A stretch of DNA of 64,000 nt from Croceitalea rosinachiae (GTDB lineage: Bacteria > Bacteroidota > Bacteroidia > Flavobacteriales > Flavobacteriaceae). This document shows positions 28,274-37,144 of this stretch, piece after piece. The first letter of the stretch is position 1; every line of letters begins with the position of its first letter. Where the stretch lies: contig NZ_JAVRHR010000006.1 in NCBI RefSeq assembly GCF_031846445.1, positions 1-64,000 of the forward strand. Reading direction: 5' to 3'. Below the pieces are notes generated by a model. The model saw only the letters and a list, made by a program, of their open reading frames with translations, was not told where the DNA came from and made no database searches. The position numbers and the translations under genes were made by a program.

Positions 28274-29437
28274 TTAAGAAAATAATTGTTGTTCTATGCT
28301 CCTTAAAGCTATAGCTTGTTGCATTCTTTCCTTATCAATTTGATGCACATCATGCTTTTTCCCAATTCCTGAAATTAGCGTGATGGTCAATCGACCTCCC
28401 AAATGCTCCCTAAATTCTTCGATTCCTTTTAAAAGTTTATCAACAGTTTTAGTATTTGAAATAGGCAGTGCTAAATCAAAACCAACAGTATAAAATACTT
28501 CTAAAATTTGGTTTAAAGTTTGTTCATCAATTAGTCCAATCAAATAAGAATAGGTAACATCTAATGCGATTCCCTTGGCTACAGCTTCACCATGGCGAAG
28601 CTCGTAGTTTGTCATTTGCTCTAGTTTATGAGCCGCCCAGTGGCCAAAATCCAATGGTCTTGAAGATCCATTTTCAAAAGGATCACCGCCCTGGCTGATG
28701 TGGTGCATATGTATTTCGGCACATTTATAAATCAAAGGTGCCATGGCTTGCATTTTTCTATCTGATAGCTGCTTCGCGTTATTTTGAATAAATTCAAAAA
28801 AATCTGCATCTTTAATCAATGCCACTTTTAATGCTTCAGCAACACCAGAAATCCAATCTCTTTGATCTAATGTTTTTAAAAAATCGAAATCATTAATAAT
28901 CGCATAGGGTACTGTAAACGTTCCTATAAAATTCTTCTTTTCAAAAGCATTCACACTATTCTTAACTCCAACTGCCGCGTCATTTTGAGCCAAAACTGTA
29001 GTAGGTACACGAATTAACTTTACTCCCCTATGAGCTGTAGCTGCTGCATAACCCACCATGTCTATGACAGCGCCACCGCCAATAACGATAACAAAAGAAT
29101 GCCTACAAATACTTTTTTCATTAATTGATTTCCAAATACGTTCGACATTGGCTTGCTTGTTTTTACTAGCTTCACCGCCAACTACTTTTATTATCTCTTT
29201 TAAATCTATATGGGCATTATGTGCTAAAGTATAGCTACTAATATCATCTAATAAGTTACTGTTAGCATCAGAGACATTTTTATCAACTACTATAATCAGC
29301 TTTACCTGACCATCATTCTGATACTCTCTTATAAGATTTATAAAGAAAGGGTTTGACAATTCAAAAAGACCATTTGTAAAGTGCAACTTATAATTGAAGT
29401 TCACCGAAAAAGTCTGCGATATTGAAGTAAGGTTCAT
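28274..29437 (-). CDS. eboD: EboD, 3-dehydroquinate synthase-like sugar phosphate cyclase
   Basis: 387 aa from ATG 29437 (MNLTSISQTF); an ATG at 29461 would overlap eboC by 14 nt and add eight residues. NAD binding is at VIGGGAVIDMVGYAAA (118-133), and VPTTVLAQNDAAVGVKN follows. The three zinc ligands of the family are present as E201, H266 and H282 (HGEAV). Dehydroquinate synthase proper closes DAHP for the shikimate pathway; EboD relatives are a separate branch near EEVS and other sedoheptulose-phosphate cyclases, so a cyclitol-type product is a fair inference. The shikimate enzyme aroQ is elsewhere in this window and not linked. Confidence 0.9.
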   Translation of the reverse strand: MNLTSISQTFSVNFNYKLHFTNGLFELSNPFFINLIREYQNDGQVKLIIVVDKNVSDANSNLLDDISSYTLAHNAHIDLKEIIKVVGGEASKNKQANVERIWKSINEKSICRHSFVIVIGGGAVIDMVGYAAATAHRGVKLIRVPTTVLAQNDAAVGVKNSVNAFEKKNFIGTFTVPYAIINDFDFLKTLDQRDWISGVAEALKVALIKDADFFEFIQNNAKQLSDRKMQAMAPLIYKCAEIHMHHISQGGDPFENGSSRPLDFGHWAAHKLEQMTNYELRHGEAVAKGIALDVTYSYLIGLIDEQTLNQILEVFYTVGFDLALPISNTKTVDKLLKGIEEFREHLGGRLTITLISGIGKKHDVHQIDKERMQQAIALRSIEQQLFS

Positions 29438-29447
29438 AATCCTAAAA

Positions 29448-30332
29448 TTAGGTAACTGCAAATGCTTTAGATAGCAAAATAGAAATAGGCAGTAATAAAA
29501 GTATTAAAACTCCAATTAATATATTAGAAAAAGGTACGGCTATTGCAGCATCTAGCAAGATGATAGAGATTACTCCAGCTTTGACCGCTTTTTTAATATT
29601 GATAGGTGTGTTTTCGTGAAATGCCCTGAACAAAGGTATTCCTATAGCCAAAACAAAAAGTACCAAAAATACATAACTATATATTGCTAATGATAACAAA
29701 GCGTTATTAAAATACATCAGTAAGAAAACTACAACCGCATATAATATTCCTGCTAATACAATATTTCTTTTATTCTTACCATGTACTTCACCTTGACTTA
29801 CCCTGGTTATAGCTGCAATGTAGATTACTGGGATAATGATATACTCTAGCTTATCAAAATTACCAAACACCGAAATACCCATTAAGAGGTTGCAACCTCT
29901 ACAAAGTCCCATATTAAGTGGGCCTAAAAAAGGATGGTTTTTTGAAAAAGCATCGTAAGTTAAAATCAATACTGCCAAGATCAGTGCGACAAGACCACTT
30001 TCTATGGTACTCAAAAAGGCCCCTCCAACACCTAATAATAAAAGGCAAAATCCAAATAATCTAGCATCTTGCAGTTTAATCAAACCGCTAGATATAGGTC
30101 TTTCTGGACGCTCTATTTTATCTATTTCTACATCAAAAACATCATTCAAAACAACACCACCTGCATAAAGAAATATTGAGGCGAAAACTAAAAGCCAGCC
30201 ACTTGAATTAAATAAACTAATTTGATTAACAAAAAAACCAGCAATGGCAAGACCCGCTAAAACATCTGCAGCGGCCGTAGGTAAATTAGCTGGGCGGCAT
30301 AGTTGTAAATAGCCTCTTATTTTGGGGTTCAT
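29448..30332 (-). CDS. eboC: EboC, UbiA-family prenyltransferase
   Basis: 294 aa with eight to nine membrane helices. The first Asp-rich motif is NDVFDVEID at 63-71, followed by the KIERPERPI stretch typical of UbiA enzymes. The second Asp-rich motif is degenerate (around GEVHGKNKRN). UbiA enzymes attach an isoprenyl chain to an aromatic or cyclic acceptor in the cytoplasmic membrane; in the ebo context the acceptor may be the product of EboD. Its ATG overlaps the eboB stop by one base (TAATG). Confidence 0.9.
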   Translation of the reverse strand: MNPKIRGYLQLCRPANLPTAAADVLAGLAIAGFFVNQISLFNSSGWLLVFASIFLYAGGVVLNDVFDVEIDKIERPERPISSGLIKLQDARLFGFCLLLLGVGGAFLSTIESGLVALILAVLILTYDAFSKNHPFLGPLNMGLCRGCNLLMGISVFGNFDKLEYIIIPVIYIAAITRVSQGEVHGKNKRNIVLAGILYAVVVFLLMYFNNALLSLAIYSYVFLVLFVLAIGIPLFRAFHENTPINIKKAVKAGVISIILLDAAIAVPFSNILIGVLILLLLPISILLSKAFAVT

Positions 30333-31240
30333 TATACTATTCTATCATTCTCGACTTTTGGTTCTTGACCTCTAAGCACGCTATTATCATTAAAAAGTTG
30401 TCTTTGATCTACTCCACGAGCATTATTCCAGTGTTCTTCTTTAATTTTACCAGATTTGCCAAAAACATCTAGGGCATTTTGATAACAGGTTTTAACAACA
30501 TCTTTTTTATCGACTCCACTTCTGAGCATTAGACCTGCTGTTTTCGGAACGGCAAGAGGGTCACTAACTCCCCAATCTGCTGAACTGTCTACTATTATAT
30601 TTGTACTACCATACTTTTTCACAACGGCCACCATTCTTTCATTGCCCATTTTAGTTTTTGGGTAAATAGTAAACGCCGCTATAAAACCTCTATCCAGTAC
30701 TTCTTGGGCTGTTTCTTCATTATTATGGTCTATTATTACATTACTAGGGTCAAGCCCGTGCTCTAAGCAAACTTCCATGCTTTTAATGGTACCGGCCTTT
30801 TTATCGCGATGGGGAGTATGAACCTGCACCATCATATTAAATTCTTTAGCAAGTTCTAATTGCTCTCGAAAGTACTTGTCTTCTGCTGGCGTTTGGTCGT
30901 CATATCCTATTTCGCCAACCGCTACTACATTTTCTTTGTGCAAATAAAGAGGGAGAAGCTCCATTACCCGTTCTGCAAGTGCCTCATTATTGGCCTCTTT
31001 TGAGTTCAACCCAATTGTACAATAATGCTTGATACCAAATTGACTTGCCCTAAAAGGTTCCCAACCAACCAAACTATTAAAGTAATCTTGAAAAGAACCT
31101 ACTTGGGTTCTAGGTTGACCCAACCAAAATGAAGGCTCTATAACTGCAACAACACCAGCTTTAGCCATAGCTTCATAATCATCTGTTGTTCTTGCGCTCA
31201 TATGTACATGAGGATCAATAAATTGTAATTTTTCTCCCAT
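30332..31240 (-). CDS. eboB: EboB, TatD-like metal-dependent hydrolase
   Basis: 302 aa from ATG 31240, 2 nt after the eboA stop; a TTG at 31246 is an alternative start. It is an amidohydrolase-fold enzyme with the HxH motif DPHVHM (H11, H13), then GEIGYD, VHTPHRDK, IDHNNEET and DSSADWG, which together give the full two-metal site of TatD proteins. TatD enzymes act as nucleases or phosphoesterases, but the EboB branch has no proven substrate. It is cytoplasmic, with no signal peptide. Confidence 0.9.
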   Translation of the reverse strand: MGEKLQFIDPHVHMSARTTDDYEAMAKAGVVAVIEPSFWLGQPRTQVGSFQDYFNSLVGWEPFRASQFGIKHYCTIGLNSKEANNEALAERVMELLPLYLHKENVVAVGEIGYDDQTPAEDKYFREQLELAKEFNMMVQVHTPHRDKKAGTIKSMEVCLEHGLDPSNVIIDHNNEETAQEVLDRGFIAAFTIYPKTKMGNERMVAVVKKYGSTNIIVDSSADWGVSDPLAVPKTAGLMLRSGVDKKDVVKTCYQNALDVFGKSGKIKEEHWNNARGVDQRQLFNDNSVLRGQEPKVENDRIV

Positions 31241-31242
31241 AA

Positions 31243-32094
31243 TCAATTTTTTAAATTTTCCCAGCTAATCACATTAGATCTTACTTTTTCCACCAAATCA
31301 TCTGGAAAATCATTAAGTATTTTTTTTCCTGTTTCTAAGTCCGAATTATAACAAACCAAAGCCCCAGCTTTAACTTCATTTTCATTATCACTATTCAAAA
31401 GTCGGTTTACATCGCTAATTAATTTTCCTTCTAAAAAATTTGACGTTGGCCGCCAAAATAGAGGGTCTATATTACGTGATGCAGCCCATCTTTCATGGGC
31501 ATAATCTGAAATGATTCTTGCCAATTGCTTATTGGCCCGTTTGTCGACAGCCATGATTTTACCCAAATCTAATTGCATAAATGCGGCTTTTAAATACATT
31601 TGATTCCACTCTTGGTCTGTAAAATATTCTGCCGGATACGGGTTATTCATAGCAATAGCTTCAAAAACTGAACTTATGTTTGTTCTTAAAGCTTCAACAG
31701 CTGCAAAATGATAATTTTCTGAGTTAGGCAATAACACTAGATATTTAAGAAACGTTTCTAGCTCGCCTGTGTCGGCAACTTGAATTAAATTCTGAATCTT
31801 AGGCATAAAAAAAGATTCTTCTTCAATTAAAACTTTACTAAGGAGAAAGATTCTTGCAACTTGGATTAAACTAGGCTTTTGTTGTACCAAAAAACTGTTA
31901 ATCGGATTTCTTAAATTTTCTATTATTAATCCTCTTGGAAACTTCGTACCTATTAAACTATAAGTCAAATATAGTTGTCTTGCAGATTTTTGAGTTAGAA
32001 TTAACTCTAGCTTTTCATCTAACCACGATTTTATTTTGGGTTCACTATTGTCTGTAAGTGTAGCTTCCAAAATACTAGTAATGTCACTTCTCAT
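31243..32094 (-). CDS. eboA: EboA domain protein
   Basis: 283 aa, all-helical and without known catalytic motifs. Recognised as EboA by its pattern (leading SWLDEKLELI helix, YLTYSLIGTKFPRG, central EAIAMNNPYPAEYF, and GKIMAVDKRANKQLARIISDYAHERWAA) and by its position as the first gene of the ebo operon. The heat-repeat-like helices suggest a scaffold or partner protein; this is inference. A -7 box lies 35 nt upstream at 32129-32136, and the stop almost touches the eboB start. Confidence 0.9.
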   Translation of the reverse strand: MRSDITSILEATLTDNSEPKIKSWLDEKLELILTQKSARQLYLTYSLIGTKFPRGLIIENLRNPINSFLVQQKPSLIQVARIFLLSKVLIEEESFFMPKIQNLIQVADTGELETFLKYLVLLPNSENYHFAAVEALRTNISSVFEAIAMNNPYPAEYFTDQEWNQMYLKAAFMQLDLGKIMAVDKRANKQLARIISDYAHERWAASRNIDPLFWRPTSNFLEGKLISDVNRLLNSDNENEVKAGALVCYNSDLETGKKILNDFPDDLVEKVRSNVISWENLKN

Positions 32095-32128
32095 TAAATC
32101 TATATTCTTTTAATAAATGTGAACTATA

Positions 32129-32136
32129 CAAAGATA
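32129..32136 (-). promoter_or_regulatory. -7 element of the ebo operon promoter
   Basis: The minus strand reads TATCTTTG, a perfect TAnnTTTG box. No clear -33 TTTG is seen. The predicted transcript start is about 28 nt before the eboA ATG. Confidence 0.45.
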
Positions 32137-32181
32137 ACTATGTACTTACGGTAATATTATATTTTCTTACAATAGTTATAA

Positions 32182-32189
32182 TATCTTTG
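32182..32189 (+). promoter_or_regulatory. -7 element of the miaE promoter
   Basis: TATCTTTG matches TAnnTTTG. The miaE ATG at 32209 is 19 nt downstream. The same 8-mer serves the divergent ebo operon 45 nt away. Confidence 0.45.
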
Positions 32190-32208
32190 ATTACAATTAT
32201 TCACAAAA

Positions 32209-32790
32209 ATGCTCGGATTAAAATTACCAACAGACCCTAGATGGGTAAACATCGTCGAAAAAAATATTGATGAAATATTGACCGATCATGCCTATTGCGA
32301 ACAAAAGGCCGCCAGCACTGCTATCTCCCTTATTGTTTCTTTTCCTGAATATACAGATTTGATAAAAGAAATGATTGCCCTTTCAAGAGAAGAGATGGGA
32401 CATTTTAAAATGGTACATGATATAATTCTTGAACGAGGAAAGACCTTAGGTAGAGATCGTAAAGACTACTATGTGATTGAGTTATTGAAATTTTTTCCAA
32501 AAGGTGGAAGTCGAACTACACAGTTGGTTCATCGTTTACTATATGCAGCATTAATTGAAGCCAGAAGTTGCGAACGTTTTAGATTACTTTCTGAACAGCT
32601 TGAAGATAAAGAATTAGCTCAATTCTATCATAAACTAATGATAAGTGAAGCCAGTCACTATACCATGTTTTTAAATTTTGCAAGACAATACGGTGATAGA
32701 ACAGAGGTTGATAAAAAATGGAAAAACCTATTAGCCTATGAAGCGGGAATCATGAAAAACCTTAGTAAAAAGGAAATGATTCACGGTTAA
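32209..32790 (+). CDS. miaE: tRNA-(ms2io6A)-hydroxylase
   Basis: 193 aa ferritin-like four-helix protein with two E...ExxH di-iron half-sites: SREEMGHFKM in the first half and SEASHYTMF in the second, plus EARSCERF. MiaE hydroxylates the isopentenyl side chain of ms2i6A37 in tRNAs that read codons starting with U, using oxygen. It is monocistronic, divergent from eboA, and ends 3 nt before the ppk1 stop on the other strand. Confidence 0.93.
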   Translation: MLGLKLPTDPRWVNIVEKNIDEILTDHAYCEQKAASTAISLIVSFPEYTDLIKEMIALSREEMGHFKMVHDIILERGKTLGRDRKDYYVIELLKFFPKGGSRTTQLVHRLLYAALIEARSCERFRLLSEQLEDKELAQFYHKLMISEASHYTMFLNFARQYGDRTEVDKKWKNLLAYEAGIMKNLSKKEMIHG

Positions 32791-32793
32791 AAC

Positions 32794-34872
32794 CTAACTT
32801 TCAGCCTTTTTTAGATAATAATCGTATAAAGCAAACTGAGAACGAGATTTAGGTAGCGAATCATCTTTGTACGCATTATCATGCTTGGCGGAAAACACTC
32901 TAGCCTTAATATTATCATTCCAAGAAATTTCAAAAGTATCTAATATCTCTTGTTTAATTTCATCATTGTAAATAGGACAGCCTACTTCTACTCTATAGTC
33001 TAAATTTCGAGTCATCCAATCCGCCGATGATATATAGATTTTAGGATTGCCTTCATTCCCAAAAATAAATACCCTAGGATGCTCTAGAAATTTATCAACG
33101 ACACTAATTGCTTCAATATTCTCACTCATTCCTGTAACTCCTGGAATCAAACAACATATGCCCCTAATAATCAATTGCACCTTTACTCCTGCCCTACTAG
33201 CCTCATATAATTTGTCTACCATTTTATATGAAGTGAAACTGTTCATCTTTATTTTAATGAAAGCTTCTTTACCAACCAACGCATTTGCTATTTCATTGTC
33301 TATTAACTTAATGAACACATTCTTCGTGTAATGGGGTGATACAATTAAATGTTTGTACTTATTTATTTTGTAGGGTACTTCAAAAAAATCAAAAATTTTA
33401 TTGACTTCTTTTAAAATGGCATCATGCGCAGTAAATAAAGTATAATCGGTATAAATTTTTGCAGTCGATTCGTTAAAATTACCTGTACTTATAAAACCAT
33501 ATCTTTTAATTCCATTCTCCTCTTCTCGTTCAATAAAGCAGACTTTAGTATGAACTTTTAAGCCTGGTATACCAAATATTAACTTTATTCCTTCTTCTTG
33601 AAATTGATTGGCATATTTGATATTAGCCTGTTCATCAAACCTCGCTTGTAATTCAATTTGAACAGTAACCTCTTTTCCATTTTTAGCCGCATTGATTAAA
33701 GCCGCTGCCACTTGAGAATTATTCGCCAAACGATAAACAGTCAATTTAATTTTTTTTACCTGAGGGTCTAGAGCTGCCTCTTTTAAAAAATTAATAACAT
33801 AAGAGTAATTCTGATAAGGGGTATATATCATATAATCTCGTAATGCAACTTGCCCAATGATACTTGCATTCAAATCAAAATTTTTTACCAAAAGAGGTTG
33901 TATTCTCTTATATTGCAAATCAGCGCGGCCTAAGCTAGGGAAACCCATATAATCACGACGATTATGATATCTTCCTCCCGGTATCACGCTGTCCGTTTCT
34001 TCTATTTTCATCTTACTACGAAGAAATCGAAGCGTATTCATTTTGATTCCCTTATCATAAACAAAACGAACAGGGTCACTAATCTTTCTATGCTCGACAC
34101 TAGACGATATTTTTTCAATAAAACTCTTGCTCAAATCATTGTCCATATCAAGCTCGGCATCTCTGGTGATTTTTATCATGTGGGCAGAAATGTCTTTGTA
34201 TTCAAACATGGTAAAAATTTGATTCATGCTGAACCTGATTACATCATCAACCATCATGATATAATTTTTCCCATCCTTTTCTGGTAATACCACAAACCGA
34301 TCCAATCGCTTTGGAATCTCAATTAATGCATATTGTATCCCAGAGTCTGTAAACTTTATTTTGGCATCTTGATGCAGAACCATTCGAACAGCCAAATAAG
34401 CTGCCGTATCTTTAAGAGTAGGAAATTCAGCAAGATTATTAAGTATTATGGTAATAAGTTCAGGATTCACATTTTGCAAAAAATAATCTTTGACAAAATC
34501 TGCTTGATCTTCGCCTACTTGAGTTTCATCAATAATAAAAATTTGCTCCGTTGCAAGTTCACGCTCAATCTGTTTAAGAACTCTTCCACTTTTAGACTGC
34601 AACTGAATTACATTTTTAGTGATTTCTTCCAACAAATCTTTTGCAGTTTCACCTCCCAAAACACTTTTACCTGACTTACCAGCGTCAACTATGCGCTTAA
34701 CGGTAGCATAACGCACTTTAAAAAATTCATCAAGGTTATTACTAAAGATGCCTAAAAAGCGTAATCTTTCAATTAAGGGTACATCTTTATCCGCGCTTTC
34801 TTGAAGTACACGGTCATTAAAATGTAACCAACTTATCTCTCTATTTAAATACTCATTCTTAGGTTTTGTCAT
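32794..34872 (-). CDS. ppk1: Polyphosphate kinase 1
   Basis: 692 aa, full length. The N domain starts NREISWLHFNDRVLQE. The phosphohistidine site is in PGLKVHTKVCFIERE, and the second catalytic His lies in the phospholipase-D-like repeat ending YISSADWMTRNLDYRVEV. It makes polyphosphate from ATP and can run backwards, at the inner membrane. It follows the SixA-like phosphatase gene by 3 nt and is the last gene of an rnz-pdxH-sixA-ppk1 run. Confidence 0.95.
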   Translation of the reverse strand: MTKPKNEYLNREISWLHFNDRVLQESADKDVPLIERLRFLGIFSNNLDEFFKVRYATVKRIVDAGKSGKSVLGGETAKDLLEEITKNVIQLQSKSGRVLKQIERELATEQIFIIDETQVGEDQADFVKDYFLQNVNPELITIILNNLAEFPTLKDTAAYLAVRMVLHQDAKIKFTDSGIQYALIEIPKRLDRFVVLPEKDGKNYIMMVDDVIRFSMNQIFTMFEYKDISAHMIKITRDAELDMDNDLSKSFIEKISSSVEHRKISDPVRFVYDKGIKMNTLRFLRSKMKIEETDSVIPGGRYHNRRDYMGFPSLGRADLQYKRIQPLLVKNFDLNASIIGQVALRDYMIYTPYQNYSYVINFLKEAALDPQVKKIKLTVYRLANNSQVAAALINAAKNGKEVTVQIELQARFDEQANIKYANQFQEEGIKLIFGIPGLKVHTKVCFIEREEENGIKRYGFISTGNFNESTAKIYTDYTLFTAHDAILKEVNKIFDFFEVPYKINKYKHLIVSPHYTKNVFIKLIDNEIANALVGKEAFIKIKMNSFTSYKMVDKLYEASRAGVKVQLIIRGICCLIPGVTGMSENIEAISVVDKFLEHPRVFIFGNEGNPKIYISSADWMTRNLDYRVEVGCPIYNDEIKQEILDTFEISWNDNIKARVFSAKHDNAYKDDSLPKSRSQFALYDYYLKKAES

Positions 34873-34875
34873 TTA

Positions 34876-35361
34876 CTATTTTAAATCTTTTGGGAAAATT
34901 GTTATAAGCGTAGTACCCTTAGTTATATTATTCCAATTCGTCACGTCAAATTTAATTTGCACCAGCCCGGATGTTGGAACATTTTCAATATAGTCATCTC
35001 CAAGCGTATTCACAAGTGTTGTGAAGGCGTAATTATGACCAAAAATCATAATTGAATCAAGATTGTTATCCAAACTTTTTAAAAACTTTAAAACACTTTC
35101 GCCCGAAAAATCATAAAGTGCTTCAACAACTTTAAGAAAGTCAAGGTTATGTTCAAGAATTCTTGTGAAAATGATACTAGTGTGCAAGGCTCTGTTGGCT
35201 GGACTGGAATACGCAAAATCAGATTTGTTATTTAAGTTTTTGAATTTTTTGGCTACCAATTTCGCATCATTGATTCCTCGCTCTTTCAGTGGTCTGTCTT
35301 TATCACTAACTTGATATTCCCATGATGACTTACCATGCCTAATGAATGTTATTGTTTTCAT
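34876..35361 (-). CDS. SixA-like histidine phosphatase
   Basis: 161 aa branch-1 histidine phosphatase. The catalytic RHG motif is in TFIRHGKSSWEY (H9), and the second active-site His is in MIFGHNYAFT. Its length fits SixA phosphohistidine phosphatases, which remove phosphate from His on phosphotransfer proteins; other small-molecule phosphatases share the fold. It sits between pdxH (5 nt) and ppk1 (3 nt). Linkage with ppk1 is common in Flavobacteria and may mean a role in phosphate metabolism. Confidence 0.88.
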   Translation of the reverse strand: MKTITFIRHGKSSWEYQVSDKDRPLKERGINDAKLVAKKFKNLNNKSDFAYSSPANRALHTSIIFTRILEHNLDFLKVVEALYDFSGESVLKFLKSLDNNLDSIMIFGHNYAFTTLVNTLGDDYIENVPTSGLVQIKFDVTNWNNITKGTTLITIFPKDLK

Positions 35362-35366
35362 GATAA

Positions 35367-36014
35367 TTAAGGTTGTAGCCTTTCAATTTTCCAGTTATAA
35401 TCTTCTTCCAGAGAATAACGTATTCTATCATGTAGCCTATTGGGTCTACCTTGCCAAAACTCAATAGAAATGGGTCTTACCAAATATCCTCCCCAATGTT
35501 TTGGCCTTTCCAATTCTTTTCCATCCAGTTCCTTTTCTAATTGTTGCAAATTGCCTTCAAGTAATTCTCGTGAAGCAATCACATCACTTTGCTCAGAGAC
35601 AATAGCCCCCAATTGACTTCCTCTAGGTCTTGACTCAAAATAACCATCGGAAAGGTTTTCAGCAATCTTTTCAGCATTTCCTTTTATGATAACCTGACGC
35701 TCAAGATTTGACCAAAAAAAAGACAAACAAACCGAGGGGTTTTTCATGATAGCCTTTCCTTTTTCACTCCTATAATTAGTATAGAAAATGAAGCCTTCAT
35801 GTGTGTATTTCTTCATCAAAACCACACGGTTTTTAGGGAACCCGTCCAAACCAATAGTAGAAATCGTCATAGCATTAGGTTCATCTGAGCCACCTGCAGA
35901 TTCTACTTCATAAAACCATTTTTGAAATTGTTCAAGTGGATTTTCTAATATTGCACCTTCTATAAGTATGCTTTTTTCGTATGATTTTCTATAATTGCTC
36001 AGGTCTTTTTGCAT
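35367..36014 (-). CDS. pdxH: Pyridoxamine 5'-phosphate oxidase
   Basis: 215 aa, the normal length. FMN-binding and substrate motifs are present: NRVVLMKKYTHEGFIFYTNY, SEKGKAIMKNP, SRPRGSQLGA and the C-terminal FWQGRPNRLHDR with the Arg/His pair for substrate phosphate. It oxidises pyridoxine or pyridoxamine phosphate to pyridoxal 5'-phosphate in the cytoplasm. It lies 58 nt downstream of rnz and 5 nt before the SixA-like gene. Confidence 0.95.
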   Translation of the reverse strand: MQKDLSNYRKSYEKSILIEGAILENPLEQFQKWFYEVESAGGSDEPNAMTISTIGLDGFPKNRVVLMKKYTHEGFIFYTNYRSEKGKAIMKNPSVCLSFFWSNLERQVIIKGNAEKIAENLSDGYFESRPRGSQLGAIVSEQSDVIASRELLEGNLQQLEKELDGKELERPKHWGGYLVRPISIEFWQGRPNRLHDRIRYSLEEDYNWKIERLQP

Positions 36015-36072
36015 GGTATAACAAATTTCAACAAAAGAAATCAGAAGTTAAAATTTGCATTCATTTAGTTGC

Positions 36073-36981
36073 TCACCAAATTTCAAAACATTCGCCGTCA
36101 TCCGCTAAAAGAACATTCTCAAATACTTGTTGTGCTTCTTCCTTAAATGAATCTAAGGATTTATAGCGCGTAGAATAATGTCCCAACACCAATTGACCTA
36201 CACTCGCCTTTTTTGCAATTGTGGCCGCCTGTTTTGCAGTAGTATGTTTGGTTTTGGCACAAAGATGCTGCTCAGTCTCTAAAAATGTAGCTTCATGGTA
36301 CAACAAATCCACATTCTTGATTTGAGGTATAATATCTTCTTTGTAAGCAGTATCGCTACAAAAAGCATAGCTTTTGGTTTTAGGCGGATCAAATGTAAGC
36401 TTTGAGTTAGCAACAGTCAATCTATCATCGACAATGACATCTTTTCCACTTTTAATATTATTAAATTGACTTTTATCAATTTTATATTTCGCAACAGCTT
36501 CAATATTCAGTGTTCTGGGCGATGGTTTTTCACGAAATAGAAATCCGTTTGTATATACCCTATGATTAAGCGGAATGGTATGGACCGTAACGTTATCATC
36601 TTCATAGATTAACTCTGATTCCTTTGAAATTAATTCGTGAAAAAACAATTTGTAGTTTGTCCAAGAATCACCAAGTTTTAGCAACAATGTAATTGCTTCT
36701 TTAATACCTTTTGGACCATAAATATGTAAATCAGCTTCTCTACCCAACAAACGAAATGTAGAAATCAAGCCAGGCAGACCAAAAAAATGGTCTCCATGAA
36801 GATGTGAAATGAAAATATGTTTTATTCTTGAAAACTTTACTTTGCTCTTTCTCAATTGAACTTGTGTGCCTTCGCCACAATCAACTAAAAATAAATGATT
36901 CTTGATTTCAAGAACCTGAGCGGTTGGATTGTTTAGTTTTCGGGGAGTAGCGGAATAACAACCAAGTATAGTAAGCTTCAT
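36073..36981 (-). CDS. rnz: Ribonuclease Z
   Basis: 302 aa metallo-beta-lactamase fold. The zinc motif is HLHGDHFFGLPG, and further ligands lie in FCSDTAY, YHEATF and LGHYSTRY. It cuts the 3' trailer of tRNA precursors. It is complete, with the exosite arm in the middle. It is the first gene of the rnz-pdxH-sixA-ppk1 run and has its own promoter-like boxes upstream. Confidence 0.95.
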   Translation of the reverse strand: MKLTILGCYSATPRKLNNPTAQVLEIKNHLFLVDCGEGTQVQLRKSKVKFSRIKHIFISHLHGDHFFGLPGLISTFRLLGREADLHIYGPKGIKEAITLLLKLGDSWTNYKLFFHELISKESELIYEDDNVTVHTIPLNHRVYTNGFLFREKPSPRTLNIEAVAKYKIDKSQFNNIKSGKDVIVDDRLTVANSKLTFDPPKTKSYAFCSDTAYKEDIIPQIKNVDLLYHEATFLETEQHLCAKTKHTTAKQAATIAKKASVGQLVLGHYSTRYKSLDSFKEEAQQVFENVLLADDGECFEIW

Positions 36982-36998
36982 TGACGGTAGAGTGAAAA

Positions 36999-37025
36999 CA
37001 AAAATAGGAGAAATCTTTTTTCAAA
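36999..37025 (-). promoter_or_regulatory. Candidate rnz promoter
   Basis: The minus strand has TTTG (37025-37022), 15 nt, then TATTTTTG (37006-36999). The -7 box is perfect; the spacer is short for the consensus. Confidence 0.4.
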
Positions 37026-37144
37026 AATCCATAAAATTTAGATTTACTCATTAAACATAAAATTTAAGAGATAATAAAGCCTTGTAAATTCTATATCATA
37101 TTTTGTTTCTCTAATTTAGAAATCGATTTTAAACAAAAATACTC

